A DNA stretch of 64,000 bases from Cherax quadricarinatus (GCF_038502225.1 NC_091369.1:14635693-14699692), one strand, 5' to 3'; counted from the first letter of the stretch, positions 49,589 through 61,485 are shown. Translations and numbers: made by a program. The notes: generated by a model from the letters alone, not told the origin.

Positions 49589-49688
49589 NNNNNNNNNNNN
49601 NNNNNNNNNNNNNNNNNNNNNNNNNNNNNNNNNNNNNNNNNNNNNNNNNNNNNNNNNNNNNNNNNNNNNNNNNNNNNNNNNNNNNNNN
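49589..49688. other. Assembly gap, 100 N
   Basis: Exactly 100 N, a standard placeholder length, inside the LINE. The true distance and even the continuity of the two sides are unknown. Confidence 0.99.
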
Positions 49689-50579
49689 TGCTGAAATAAC
49701 AGATCTATCCAGGATGGGTCCAAGAAAGTGGAGCATACTCAAAGTGTGAACGTACTTGTGCCTCATACAGAATCTTGCAACCTCTACTGTCGAACAGATG
49801 CGAGATACGTCATTAAGTGTCCTGGCCTCCTTGTTTGCGAGGTTTACAACGTGGTTCTTCATGGTAAGTTTAGAGTCGAATTTCACCTCAAGGATATAAA
49901 CTTCATTCGCATGTACCAACACTCTTCCATTCATGCTTACCAGTGCTCCAGTATTACCATCATGGTGCCTAGACACCATCATTTGTGTTTTCTCTGAAGG
50001 AAATGTTACCTGCCATCGTGTGTCCCAGGCTGCTGTATGATGATGATTGATGAAGCATATAGTAGTTAGCATTTCCTCTCTTGGATAAGTAAATGTTAGC
50101 GTGCAGTCATCTGCATATGCATGGGATTCTGGGATGAGACGTAGGAGGTCGTTGACGAAAACATTCCATAGCAATGGCCCAAGCACACTACCCTATGGAA
50201 CACTTGCCACAGTACGATGTCTTACTGACTCTGTCAAATTGATAACTACCCGTAGAGATCTACCTTGAAGGTAATCGCTGAAGAGACACTGAAAGAACCA
50301 ACAATGTCCAGTGAAACTACACAGGTGAGTGTGGATTCATCCAGTGACTGGTGCCACTTAGTGGAGAGGTTTAACAATAGATCAGCAGCAGAGTAACCTT
50401 TTCTGAAGCTATATTGACGGCCACAAAGAAGTGAGCGGTAGTCGAAAAACTCTATCATTTACCGTGAGATTATTGTCTCAAGGATCTTGACAGTAATTGA
50501 CAGGAGTGACACTGGTCTGTAGTTACTGATTTCTTGACTGTTCTTCTTTTTGTGAACAGTGACTACATTTGCCCCTTTC

Positions 50580-50582
<3 letters not shown>

Positions 50583-50632
<50 letters not shown>
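50583..50632. repeat. (CT)n microsatellite inside a LINE
   Basis: About 25 CT units on plus, that is (GA)n in the LINE sense. It separates VPAA from WKGANVV and shifts the frame. Confidence 0.96.
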
Positions 50633-50635
<3 letters not shown>

Positions 50636-50754
50636 CTGCAGGTACAATATTCAAATAGATACTACACTGGAACACTGTAAAGTGAACGGATTCCTGATGT
50701 TCATTTACCAGCTGCAACAGGATGATCAGTTAGCAACGAGGCAACAAAGATAGT

Positions 50755-50925
50755 AGTAGCTGTGGTTGTAGCCAGGTGGTTGTGGTTGTAGCCAGGCGGT
50801 TGTGGTTGTAGCCAGGCGGTTGTGGTTGTAGCCAGGTGACTGTGGTTGTAGCCAGGCGGTTGTGGTTGTAGCCAGGTGACTGTGGTTGTAGCCAGGCGGT
50901 TGTGGTTGTAGCCAGCTGGTTGTGT
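50755..50925. repeat. 20-bp minisatellite, about eight units
   Basis: Units of TGTGGTTGTAGCCAGGCGGT with GGTGAC and GCTGGT variants. Confidence 0.93.
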
Positions 50926-51296
50926 GAGATATAGCAAAACTAGTGGCAATCAGAAGTACAACCACTGGTAGGTTCAACGCTCTGAGTGGCAGTAGAGAAA
51001 CAGTAATTTATAAAGTATTATGTATAATTACGTAAAAGCAATTGTAGCCCTCGCCTTCTGTCACGATTCTCTTTTCCATAAATTCCAATTTAATTTTTCA
51101 CTGTGGTACTGTATATTTCTTCCTCTGTTTTCATGCAGTGCAGTAAACGGAGAAAGTGGATGGCAGGGAGAGAACCTTGTGCTTTTCTGTCCGGACTCAT
51201 ACGCATAACATGCACGATAGTCTTTAATCCATATAAAAAAAAGATACTTCTGTCAGCAGATAGTCTCAATGTCGATTTATAAGTCTTTATCTTTCC

Positions 51297-51298
<2 letters not shown>
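50926..51298. other. Unassigned sequence
   Basis: Nothing recognised. Confidence 0.35.
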
Positions 51299-51379
<81 letters not shown>

Positions 51380-51412
51380 TCTCCCTCTCTCTCCCCCTCT
51401 CTCTCCCTCTCT
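51299..51412. repeat. (CT)n microsatellite
   Basis: About 114 bp; the right end is interrupted by CCCTCTCTCC variants. Confidence 0.96.
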
Positions 51413-51719
51413 CATCAATATGACACAGACAAATAGAAATTTGCAAAGCTGGCGATTTTGTAATGCCGTGATGTGCATATTGGAAACGCGGAATATATTC
51501 CCTGCCTTTTTCATTAGTCAAAACTTGGCATGAGCGAAAACTTTTGAAGATACCAATTGAGGGGTTTTATACTGTGGCGATTTTGTGATATATTTTTGCG
51601 CCTGTACAGAGAATTTTATGAACTGTACTCATGGGAAAATTGAGGAGCATATTGCAATAAATAACTTTAATGGAATTCAAAATACGCGGGGATTAAAATG
51701 TGTAGATTGGTGATGAATA

Positions 51720-51727
51720 GGAGAGAA

Positions 51728-51798
<71 letters not shown>

Positions 51799-52200
51799 GT
51801 GTATGCTTTCTGAGAGGGATTGGAATAGAGGGAATGGAGGTAGAGACAGAAGACGAGGGGTTCCTGATGAGAAGGATGAGGAGAGTGGAGAGGACCAGGA
51901 GAAGTACAGATGGAGAAGAGAGATAGAGAGATGGAAGGGGAAGAGAGGAAAGGAGGGAGGAAGTGGGCGATAAGATGGATAGGGAAAGGAATTAGTAATG
52001 AACAGGAAAAAAGAAGGGATGTTCAATGAGAGGGAAAGTGAGAGGAGGAATTGGGAGAGAAGCAAGGAAGAGGAGGAGATGCTTACACGAAGGAAATTGC
52101 TTAAAAGTGTAAATAGAGAATGAAATAAGGGATTGAGTGAAAGGAAAGCCAGGAAGGATTGTGTGGACAGGAGAAAAGAAGGGATACAGATAATTAAAGT
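51720..52200. repeat. (GA)n followed by a purine-rich tract
   Basis: (GA)n at 51725-51793, then G/A-biased sequence (GGAGAGTGGAGAGGACCAGG) to about 52200. Confidence 0.88.
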
Positions 52201-52223
52201 GGAAAGGTACAGTTAGTAACTGG

Positions 52224-52227
<4 letters not shown>

Positions 52228-52292
<65 letters not shown>
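52228..52292. repeat. (GT)n microsatellite at a LINE 3' end
   Basis: About 32 units. It joins TACTCACCTAGTTGTGGTTG, the 3' end of the LINE J1 copy on the minus strand. Confidence 0.97.
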
Positions 52293-52294
<2 letters not shown>

Positions 52295-53005
52295 CACCTA
52301 GTTGTGGTTGCAGGGGTCGATTCACAGTTCCTGATCCCCTTCTTCAATGGCCGCTACTAGGTTACTCTTCTTGCTATTGACCTTTATCATACCTCTTCCC
52401 AAAGATATGTATGGATCCTGCCTCCACTACATCACTTCCCAGACTATTCCACTTCCTGACAACTCTATGGCTGAAGAAATACTTCCTAACATTCCTGTGA
52501 TTTGTTTGAGTCTTCAACTTCCAACTGTGACCCCTTGTTGCTGTGGCCCATCTCTGGAACATCCTGTAACTGTTCACCTTGTCAATTCTTTTCAGAATTT
52601 TATATGTCGTTATCATATCCCTCGTATCTCTCCTGCCCTCTAGTGTCCTCGCAGGACATACCCCTTAGCTCCGGGACTAGTCTTGTTGCAAACCTTTGCA
52701 CTTTCTCTAGTTTCTTCACGTGCTTGGCTAGGTGTGGGTTCCAAACTGGTGCCGCATACTCCAATATGGGCCTAACGTACACAGTGTACAGGGTCCCGAA
52801 CGATCCCTTATTGACATGTTGGAATGCTGTTCTTATGTTTGCCAGGCGCCCATATGCTGCAGCAGTTATTTGGTTGATGTGCACCTCAGATGTGCCCGGT
52901 GTTATACCCACCCCGAGATCCTTTTCCTTGAGTGAGATTTGTAGTCTCTGGCCCCCTAGACTATACTCCGTCTGTGGTTTTTCTATGCCCCTCCTCAATC
53001 TTCAT
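52293..53005 (-). pseudogene. Jockey-like LINE, 3' third (family J1, best copy)
   Basis: The minus frame 52600-52998 reads TEYSLGGQRLQISLKEKDLG, then VHINQITAAAYGRLANIRTA, YTVYVRPILEYAAPVWNPHL and KLEKVQRFATRLVPELRGMS. The next frame (52374-52616) continues MITTYKILKRIDKV, RGHSWKLKT, RKYFFSHRVVRKWNSLGSDV. This is the region after the palm of a Jockey/CR1-type reverse transcriptase; VRPILEYAAPVWNPHL is a family hallmark. One frame break lies near 52610. The 3' end runs into (AC)n; the 5' side is cut by (TA)n. Confidence 0.9.
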
Positions 53006-53013
53006 GACTTTGC

Positions 53014-53076
<63 letters not shown>

Positions 53077-53115
53077 AAAGAGAGAGAGAGAGAAAGAGAG
53101 AGAGAGACAGAGAGA
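53006..53115. repeat. (TA)n then (GA)n-like microsatellite
   Basis: (TA)n at 53018-53072, then AAAGAGAGAGAGAGAGAAAG and GAGACAGAGAGAGACA to about 53115. Confidence 0.95.
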
Positions 53116-53124
53116 GACAATGCA

Positions 53125-53200
53125 TATATGTCCATAGCAGGACTCGAACCTGCAAACTCTGTATCAGAGTCAAGAGTACTTTACCACGGACCTGGACCCG
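53125..53200 (-). mobile_element. tRNA-like SINE head
   Basis: Read on the minus strand: GGTCCGTGGTAAAGTACTCT, TGACTCTGATACAGAGTTTG and CAGGTTCGAGTCCTGCTATG. A- and B-box-like parts and a T-arm-like pairing are visible. The acceptor stem is poor, so I call it SINE-derived rather than a tRNA gene. Confidence 0.6.
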
Positions 53201-53223
53201 CGAATAAGTATGGGCGCGTAGTC

Positions 53224-53384
53224 GAAGCTAAGCGATGTTATCCCATACCCCCGGGCACCAAGCTCGTTTTGAGAGTTATTTCATTGAATCTTGGCACATG
53301 CAGTGGACAATGAAGGAGATTTTTTTTTTTCTTTTTCAAAACGAACTTGGTGCCCGGGGGTATGAGGAAACATCGCTGAGCTTC
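53224..53384. mobile_element. MITE-like inverted-repeat element of about 160 bp
   Basis: Arms of about 47 bp at 53224-53270 and 53338-53384, imperfect (GAAGCTAAGCGATG against CATCGCTGAGCTTC; near-exact core ATACCCCCGGGCACCAAG against CTTGGTGCCCGGGGGTAT). The spacer holds a T10 run. (TA)n starts directly after it. Confidence 0.8.
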
Positions 53385-53385
53385 G

Positions 53386-53466
<81 letters not shown>

Positions 53467-53467
53467 T
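53385..53467. repeat. (TA)n microsatellite
   Basis: About 75 bp, ending TGTATATATATT at the MITE boundary. Confidence 0.96.
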
Positions 53468-53777
53468 GTCGTGTCGAATAGGTAAAACATGCGATTTTGG
53501 CATAAATAGCAACGCTCTTCTTGCCGAATACGGCAAGCGAAAAATTGTGTATGCAGTAATTTCGCAAAAATCGTTCTGAACGTAACGAAAAAAAAATGTG
53601 CTTGTGCTTGTTATAATAAGGTTAGGTAAGTTTTCTAAGGTTCTTTTGGTACTAAATTATTAATTTTTACATTATCAGAAATGGAAAAAATATATATATT
53701 TAAATGTATAAGAGAAAATTTTAGAACTAAATTTTAAATGAGCTCTTGTTAATTGACCAATTTTACCTTTTCGGCAT

Positions 53778-53780
<3 letters not shown>
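53468..53780. mobile_element. MITE of about 313 bp with terminal inverted repeats
   Basis: The left end GTCGTGTCGAATAGGTAAAA is matched, with a few changes, by the complement of the right end TTTTACCTTTTCGGCATCAC. The interior is AT-rich and non-coding (TTATAATAAGGTTAGGTAAG, TTTTAAATGAGCTCTTG). It is set between (TA)n on the left and (CA)n on the right. From memory, related elements are common in crayfish sequences; that is recall, not a search. Confidence 0.75.
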
Positions 53781-53809
<29 letters not shown>

Positions 53810-53956
53810 GGGAAGCGATGTATTGGAGGAAGGATCCATACATAGCTTTAAGCTCATGGTTCAGGGAGAGTGACCTAATAGCGACCAGTGAAGAGACGGG
53901 GGCCAGGAGCTTGGACTCGACCCCTGCAACCTCAACTAGGTGAGTACAACTAGGTG

Positions 53957-53994
<38 letters not shown>
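53781..53994 (+). pseudogene. Jockey-like LINE 3' terminus between two (CA)n arrays
   Basis: (CA)n at 53777-53804, then the LINE 3' end (GGAGGAAGGATCCATACATA, GACCTAATAGCGACCAGTGA, GGAGCTTGGACTCGACCCC), then a duplicated CAACTAGGTGAGTA, then (CA)n at 53962-53994. It is the same terminus as 4500-4640 and 52293-52400. Only about 150 bp of the element remain. Confidence 0.85.
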
Positions 53995-53996
<2 letters not shown>

Positions 53997-54654
53997 CATA
54001 TATGTACATGATAACAGGTGAAGACTAAGTGTTAGCAACTCTTCACGAAGATAGCATTATATTCCCAAAACTGCATTTCTAATAAGATTCAAAATCCTGT
54101 ATTTAATGCTAGCAAAATAGTAAAAACGTAAATAAAACGGTATGACGTAATTCTTTTCATATTTACACACGAGCAGACGTAGCGATGTAACACGCTGTTA
54201 CCCGGCCCAACTAATTTTATTACCGGACACAGGATCCTGGTTTTAACCTATTAATTTATATTTATATAGAATTTGTGTAAAGGTCGTATCATAATTTTAC
54301 CAAAGGCATGATTCCCGTAAATCCTGGAGCTAAATGGTGTACTGGCATCAATAGTAAAGGAAAGACACAGTGCTGAAAAAGTCTTTATTAGTAAAGTTTC
54401 GATCGGGTTCATGACTTGGTAAAAGTTCTACACGGAACGAAGTGTTGTCCCAGTAATGACTTGTTAACCAGCGTGTGCCTTTTCTTCGTTATTCGGGTAA
54501 ATCGTACACATAGTCGGTGATGGTGGTAATTTGTTGGTCAGGAGACTTGGGGAATTTAATTCTGGTAGGGTCTTAAAACCAATCCTCGTAAATAATACGT
54601 GGATTTCTCAAATACGGTTTGCAACAAATTAAACAGTTTAAGCTGTTTGAGTAA
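53995..54654. other. Unassigned sequence
   Basis: AAAAAGTCTTTATTAGTAAA and GTTTCGATCGGGTTC near 54378-54412 resemble, in complement, the CGAAAC/AATAAA module, weakly. No gene. Confidence 0.35.
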
Positions 54655-54745
54655 TGTTAGGTTAGGTCAGGTTTGGTTTAGTTAGGTTAGGTTAGGTCAG
54701 GTTTGGTTTAGTTAGGTTAGGTTAGGTCAGGTTTAGTTTCGTTAG
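54655..54745. repeat. 30-bp tandem repeat rich in GTTAGGTTAGG
   Basis: Three units of GTTAGGTTAGGTCAGG plus TTTGGTTTA. It superficially resembles the arthropod telomere word TTAGG but is a degenerate interstitial minisatellite. Confidence 0.8.
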
Positions 54746-54867
54746 GGTAGGTTGTCCTCCTGTGATTAAAGACTCAAGGTTAGATAATCAATGATTAAGA
54801 CCTATTATACAGTCACACATCTGACTGTCACAGAAAAAAATGAAATACTGGTATTAAAAGGACAGGT

Positions 54868-55362
54868 TAAATCATAAGAACATAAGAAAGGAGGAACACT
54901 GCAGCAGGCCTGTTGGCCCATACTAGGCAGGTCTTTTACAATTCATCCCACTAACAAAACATTTGACCAACCCAATTTTCAATGCTACCCAAGAAATAAG
55001 CTCTGATGTGCAAGTCCAACTCAAATCCAACCCCTCCCACTCATGTACTTATCCAAAATAAATTTGAAACTACCCAAAGTCCCAGCCTCAATAACCCAAC
55101 TAGGTAGACTGTTCCTCTGATCTACTACCCTATTTCCAAACCAATACTTTCCTATGTTCTTTCTAAATCTAAACTTATCTAATTTAAATCCATTACTGCG
55201 GGTTCTCTCTTGGAGAGACATCCTCAAGACCTTATTAATATCCCCTTTATTAATACCTATCTTCCACTTATACACTTCGATCAGGTCTCCCCTCATTCTT
55301 CGTCTAACAAATGAATGTAACTTAAGAGTCTTCAATCTTTCTTCATATTCCATCACGCAGGA
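54868..55362 (-). pseudogene. LINE 3' end, third Jockey-like family (J3)
   Basis: The minus frame 55021-55356 (111 codons) reads YEERLKTLKLHSFVRRRMRG, then DLIEVYKWKIGINKGDINKV, RTRSNGFKLDKFRFRKNIGK, YWFGNRVVDQRNSLPSWVIE and SFKFILDKYMSG: the C-terminal tail of a LINE reverse transcriptase (WFxNRVVDxWNxLP, here with Q for the usual W-side residue). The 3' UTR follows to about 54868 (CTGCAGCAGGCCTGTTGGCC on plus). It is cut at 55362 within the frame. Confidence 0.85.
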
Positions 55363-57089
55363 TGGAGCTCAATCAAGGCTTTGAAATCTGCCGGCCTGAG
55401 CTGGGAAACTACAGTGTGGTAATGAGAAAACAGCCAAAGCATTCCACTATGGGTTTCTCTGCTGCGGGAGCTTGAAAGGTTTCCTTCTAATTATTATTGA
55501 CAGAATACTGATAATATGATAGGAAAATGGACTCGTGAAAATAATTATTTACACGCGTGTTTATGTTTTACTATAAAACAAGTTTCGCCCTTTACCAAGG
55601 CAATACCAACATTATAAGCACAAAAAGATTTGTATAAGAGTAGTTGAGAGAGTCAGCAGAATAATCTTGCTGGAGGTAGTGGTGACAGTAGTAGTAGTAG
55701 TAGTAGTAGCAGTAGTAGTAGTAGTAGTAGTAGTGGAAAAAGAAGTAAGAGCGATGGGCACATTTTTTTAAATGACAGGGGAGTACTGTATTCTTAGGAT
55801 CCATGATATATATATATATATATGTATATATATGCCTAGGAATCTTGAACCTTCCCCAGTAGTAGTTTCGAACCCTGCTGACTGCGATCTTTCCTTGTAT
55901 ATACTCGCTTGTTTCTGCGTGGTGCATTGATGTATATATGAATAAACAGACTGGTGAATGGGGAGGCGTTCACCATTAAATATATCCTTTGTTATGAACC
56001 CCGTGACTTACCTTACTAAATGATTACATAAAAACTGTAGACGTATAGCAACAACTTAATTTTTGTCGGCATTTTTAAAGATTACCTACATTTTCTTCAT
56101 AACATATGGCTTCGTGTAATTTTCTCTTCCCCAAATATAAATGCAGAAATGTTATCTGTAAGTGTAAACACTGTATGGCAAGATATGTATATCCTTCAGA
56201 GTATGCATTGCTTTCCCAAATGAATGTTTTAGTGTATGCTTTTAGCTTATATTTTAAGTATGTTTGTCATCAGGAGGTGAGTATATTTCAGTGTACACGC
56301 ACTGATAGCAAATATCTCGAATTTAGGACCAGAAGTAAATTTTTATGATAGTGTTCTGGTTAATTTCAGCCATAAGGACCCAAGTTGGCAGACAGTACGT
56401 GGGTCATTATGGTTATTTTTCGACTATATATTGTCTATAAATGCTGGCGTTATTGCCTTTCTTACTTAAAGAAAATAAACTAATTAAAATAATTGCATCT
56501 ACTCATCTTTAAAATATTCTTACTAAATCGTCTAAAAAATATCCAACGCATCTAGAAACGTTTAGTTGCTAAAATACTGTCTAACATACCTAACCTATCT
56601 TAATCTAACGTAACCCAAACTATAGTAAATACATCATCCAAGAAACATTACGAGAACATTTAGATACGTTGTTTTTATCATTATTCTTAAAAGAAAGAAG
56701 TATTAAGTCTGTCGAGGTCATAGAATAACGATAGGTATTAAGATTTGATCCAATTTTATAAATTAAGTGCCTCTCACAGACATTACGGTGTAACATTTGA
56801 AAGAAGAAGGGTTCTTAACCATACCCTAATCGAATTCAGCTCAGTGACGCTATGCTTCGAGAACAAGAGCACTGTTGAAGTGTGTTTTGACTGTGGCTGT
56901 AGCTCGGGTACCTAGTTCCATCACACTGTGCCAATAGTCACTTCGTTTGATGTATTAGATCCTTTGTCGCCCAGTTAGTCTGCATGAATAACCCAGCTGT
57001 ATATATAATTAAACTTTCTGCTGATCAGGTAAGCAGAGATTGGAGCTGTAAAGGCTTTTAAATGCTTTCAACTCTTGCGCTGAATTTAC
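55363..57089. other. Unassigned, with (GTA)n at 55686-55735 and a short TA run
   Basis: (GTA)n of about 17 units with one GCA change; (TA)n at about 55808-55828. The rest shows no gene. A plus frame of 80 codons (56106-56348) has several Cys (FPKYKCRNVICKCKHCMARY) but no recognised fold. Confidence 0.45.
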
Positions 57090-57124
57090 ACTGAGTCCTG
57101 ATGAATAAAATACACAGAGTGTAG

Positions 57125-57185
57125 AGTAAGCTCTGACTGGGACGATGTTTCATTCCTGAGAGAGCTTAGTCAAGTCATAAGTTTA
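57125..57185 (-). mobile_element. Penelope-type module, decayed
   Basis: On the minus strand: ACTTGACTAAGCTCTCTCAG, then GAATGAAACATCGTCCCAGT. The order CTTGACxAAGCTC...GAAAC matches 31447-31475. Confidence 0.45.
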
Positions 57186-57299
57186 TAAAGATTTATGCAG
57201 AGCGACATGTTGACACGATGAAAGCTAACTCTACAGCCTATTCTTCAGTCATATCCTCTGTACAGAGAAGCTTTCAAGAGGAAAAACCGCTTATATATG

Positions 57300-57379
57300 C
57301 AAGGTGTTTAAAAAATGATGCACCCAATCTCAAAGTAGTTTACGGAGATACAGCGGGTCCATTTTTTGAAACACCCTGT
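57300..57379. mobile_element. Short mariner-like MITE remnant of about 80 bp
   Basis: The left end CAAGGTGTTTAAAAAATGAT and the complement of the right end (CAGGGTGTTTCAAAAAATGG) form imperfect inverted termini, flanked by TA-rich sequence on both sides. The right end runs straight into (TA)n. There is no transposase; the family assignment is inference from the termini. Confidence 0.5.
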
Positions 57380-58750
<1,371 letters not shown>

Positions 58751-58843
<93 letters not shown>

Positions 58844-58860
58844 GCTCGCTCGCTCTCTTC
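58751..58860. repeat. (CT)n microsatellite
   Basis: (CT)n to about 58838, then CCCTCGCTCGCTCGCTCTC. Confidence 0.96.
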
Positions 58861-59134
58861 CCTCCCACCCTCTCCCAATTTTATTTCTTCCTATATGTTA
58901 CACTGCAAGTATTTACATGTGCTACGTTAAATTTCCTTACATTCAGTATACAAGGTAAACGTGTTCATAATCATCCCACTTTTAAGCCAGGTAATAGCAA
59001 TTGATAATTTTGTGTTTTGTGCTTGGTGGTTCGTGAATCAATGTTCCTTGATGCACTCTCTACTTCACTCGCCACTACTCACTGTTCACTCATTATTTAC
59101 ATGTCACTATTCACTTCCTAAGTGTATCTGTTTG
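58861..59134. other. Unassigned sequence
   Basis: Nothing recognised. Confidence 0.35.
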
Positions 59135-59205
59135 TGATTTGATGAAGCACACTGCAAGGGAGAAATATCATCAATAAAGAATTCTGCTACAATACGTTTG
59201 TTTTC
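59135..59205 (+). mobile_element. Penelope-type module, hammerhead-like but degenerate
   Basis: TTTGATGAAGCACACTGCAA, then GGGAGAAATATCATCAATAA and AGAATTCTGC. TGATGA, a short stem, GAAA and AATAAA come in the usual order. Confidence 0.45.
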
Positions 59206-60004
59206 CTTTGTTTCAGTATCTCATACCATGATATCTCCAAGTCTAGAATTCTCACGAAGCCTTAAAAAATTTCCAGGTAGAGGTTACCCTAGCTATTAGC
59301 TTTTCTACGAGATAATTATCCTAGGTTGTGGTTTACCCTAGGTGGTGCCTTTTTCCATCGTGTTTCTTATCAAAAGTAGTGGTTTTTCATATACTCTTGC
59401 GCTACCGTCCACAGGATGGATATGAGGTGCACAATACACTAGCCCCTTGGGTGGCTAGTTGATTGTGATTTTGGGTGATTGTAAGTGCATGTGAAAGAGA
59501 TCTGTGATCGACTAGTTTTAATCAAATGTGTTTCTTAGCAGCTGGGCCTGCTTGACCAGTTCCTGTCTACTGTCTTAGGTAGGCTCAGTGTGCTCACTTG
59601 TGATCAACAACAGTCTGGGCAGAGCGCGGGCCGCCATTAGCGGACGGAGATTTGAGTCTTCAACATTCATTCGATGAATGACCAAATCGGCGTTAGCGGT
59701 TCATCATTCATTCGATGAATGACCCACTCGAATTCAGTGCATCATCAAAAGCAGCCTACTACATTGTGAAAAAGTGTGTACTCGCAATATCAGAGTAATT
59801 ATCTATACTGTCCACCGAGAGGTATACACATCTCAGCGAGATGTATATACCTCTCAGTATATATACCAAGAGTAATACACGTCTCATTCTATGTATACTT
59901 AAAGGCGAATATTTCTCGGTGCATTTTCATCGAGGTTTGTAAATATTTAATTAAATTTTCTCGTTAATCGTGAGGTACAAATCTCGCCTCGGGAGATATA
60001 TATC
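59206..60004. other. Unassigned sequence with small hairpins
   Basis: CATTCATTCGATGAATG (7-bp arms) occurs twice, at about 59664 and 59707. An 18-bp inverted repeat with one mismatch lies at 59817-59834 and 59838-59855 (GAGAGGTATACACATCTC). No gene. Confidence 0.5.
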
Positions 60005-60530
60005 AACGCAAGTGGTGTTGCGCTGTCAGTCAAGTTGTCAGCGGTGTTGCGCTGTCAGGTTGTCAGTGGTGTTGCGCTGTCAGGCAGGTTGTCAGCGGTG
60101 TTGCGCTGTCAGTCAGGTTGTCAGTGGTGTTGCGCTGTCAGGCAGGTTGTCAGCGGTGTTGTGCTGTCAGTCAAGTTGTCAGTGGTGTTGAGTTGTCAGT
60201 GAAATTGTCAGTGGTGTTGCGCTGCCAGTCAAGTTGTCAGCGGTGTTGCGCTGTCAGTCAAGTTGTCAGCGGTGTTGCGCTGTCAGGCAGGTTGTCAGTG
60301 GTGTTGCGCTGTCAGGCAGGTTGTCAGCGGTGTTGAGCTGTCAGGCAGGTTGTCAGTGGTGTTGAGCTGTCAGGCAGGTTGTCAGTGGTGTTGCGCTGTC
60401 AGTCAAGTTGTCAGCGGTGTTGCTCTGTCAGGCAGGTTGTCAGTGGTGTTGAGCTGTCAGGCAGGTTGTCAGTGGTGTTACGCTGTCACGTTGTCAATGG
60501 CGCTGTCAGTCAAGTTGCCGGGGGTGGAGT
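60005..60530. repeat. 29-bp minisatellite, about 17 diverged units
   Basis: The unit resembles GTTGTCAGCGGTGTTGCGCT plus GTCAGGCAG, with GTCAGTCAA and GAGCTGTC variants. Cys/Val/Leu-rich frames are by-products. Confidence 0.94.
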
Positions 60531-61132
60531 GTCGCTATCAGTCAAGTTGCCGATGATGGAGTGTCACTATCAGTCAAGTTGCCGGTGGTGGTGTGGCACT
60601 ATCAGTCAAGTTGCCGGTGGTGGTGTGGCACTATCAGTCAAGTTGCCGGTGGTGGTGTGGCACTATCAGTCAAGTTGCCGGTGGTGGTGTGGCACTATCA
60701 GTCAAGTTGCCGGTGGTGGTGTGGCACTATCAGTCAAGTTGCCGGTGGTGGTGTGGCACTATCAGTCAAGTTGCCGGTGGTGGTGTGGCACTATCAGTCA
60801 AGTTGCCGGTGGTGGTGTGGCACTATCAGTCAAGTTGCCGGTGGTGGTGTGGCACTATCAGTCAAGTTGCCGGTGGTGGTGTGGCACTATCAGTCAAGTT
60901 GCCGGTGGTGGTGTGGCACTATCAGTCAAGTTGCCGGTGGTGGTGTGGCACTATCAGTCAAGTTGCCGGTGGTGGTGTGGCACTATCAGTCAAGTTGCCG
61001 GTGGTGGTGTGGCACTATCAGTCAAGTTGCCGGTGGTGGTGTGGCACTATCAGTCAAGTTGCCGGTGGTGGTGTGGCACTATCAGTCAAGTTGCCGGTGG
61101 TGGTGTGGCACTATCAGTCAAGTTGCCAGAGG
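60531..61132. repeat. 32-bp minisatellite, about 17 near-identical units plus diverged ends
   Basis: The unit is GTTGCCGGTGGTGGTGTGGC plus ACTATCAGTCAA. Central units are identical; the first two and the last differ. It shares CAGTCAAGTTG with the 29-bp array beside it, so one array probably gave rise to the other. Confidence 0.97.
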
Positions 61133-61189
61133 TGGTGAACATTTTGAAAGGCACTATGGCGACTCTTAAGGAGATCCTGAGGCTTGTAG

Positions 61190-61265
61190 AGGGCTCTTGA
61201 TCCAAGGTAATGGATCAAGAGCCATCATCCGTTATTCCCCCGGGTTTAGCACTTCAAGATGATTA
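61190..61265 (+). mobile_element. Truncated SINE-like repeat, GCTCTTGATCCAAGG family, with a hairpin
   Basis: GGGCTCTTGATCCAAGGTAA is followed by its complement TGGATCAAGAGCC (arms 61192-61204 and 61211-61223), then CCCCGGGTTTAGCACTTCAA and GATGATTATT. Confidence 0.55.
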
Positions 61266-61376
61266 TTACAACAACAACAACGACAAAGACATGAACAATA
61301 ACAATAATAATTACAGCAACAATAACAATAAAATATCAAAAGCTAATAATAATAATGAAAATAATAAGAAAAACCA

Positions 61377-61426
<50 letters not shown>

Positions 61427-61444
61427 AAATAATAAGAAAACCCA

Positions 61445-61485
<41 letters not shown>

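Larger units (their letters stand above)
49340..50720 (-). pseudogene. Jockey/CR1-like LINE reverse transcriptase, broken
   Basis: Minus-strand pieces in order: SIYLNIVPAA (50640), (GA)n, WKGANVVTVHKKK and SNYRPVSLLSITVKILETII (50570-50460), GRQYSFRKGYSAADLLLNL and VVSLDI (50430-50290; motif A altered), VASVP-stop-GSVLGPLLW (near 50190), NVFVNDLLRLIPESHAYADD (50150-50090; HAYADD is the catalytic box), then a C-terminal region to the gap. Beyond the gap are RITNRPLAVFKKLDRHLMSV and a GC-rich 3' end (49340-49588). The stop at VP*GS stands where the usual Gln would be. The element is dead. Confidence 0.85.

Noticed and set aside
49340..49723. A continuous 127-codon protein across the N gap
   Set aside because: The frame runs through 100 unknown bases; continuity there is an artefact of translating N as X.
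54655..54745. True telomeric repeat
   Set aside because: Only three degenerate 30-bp units with inserted non-telomeric words.
60379..61200. A 273-codon repeat protein (SVKLPVVVWHYQ units)
   Set aside because: It lies wholly on 29/32-bp minisatellites; the three overlapping frames are all open because the sequence is repetitive.
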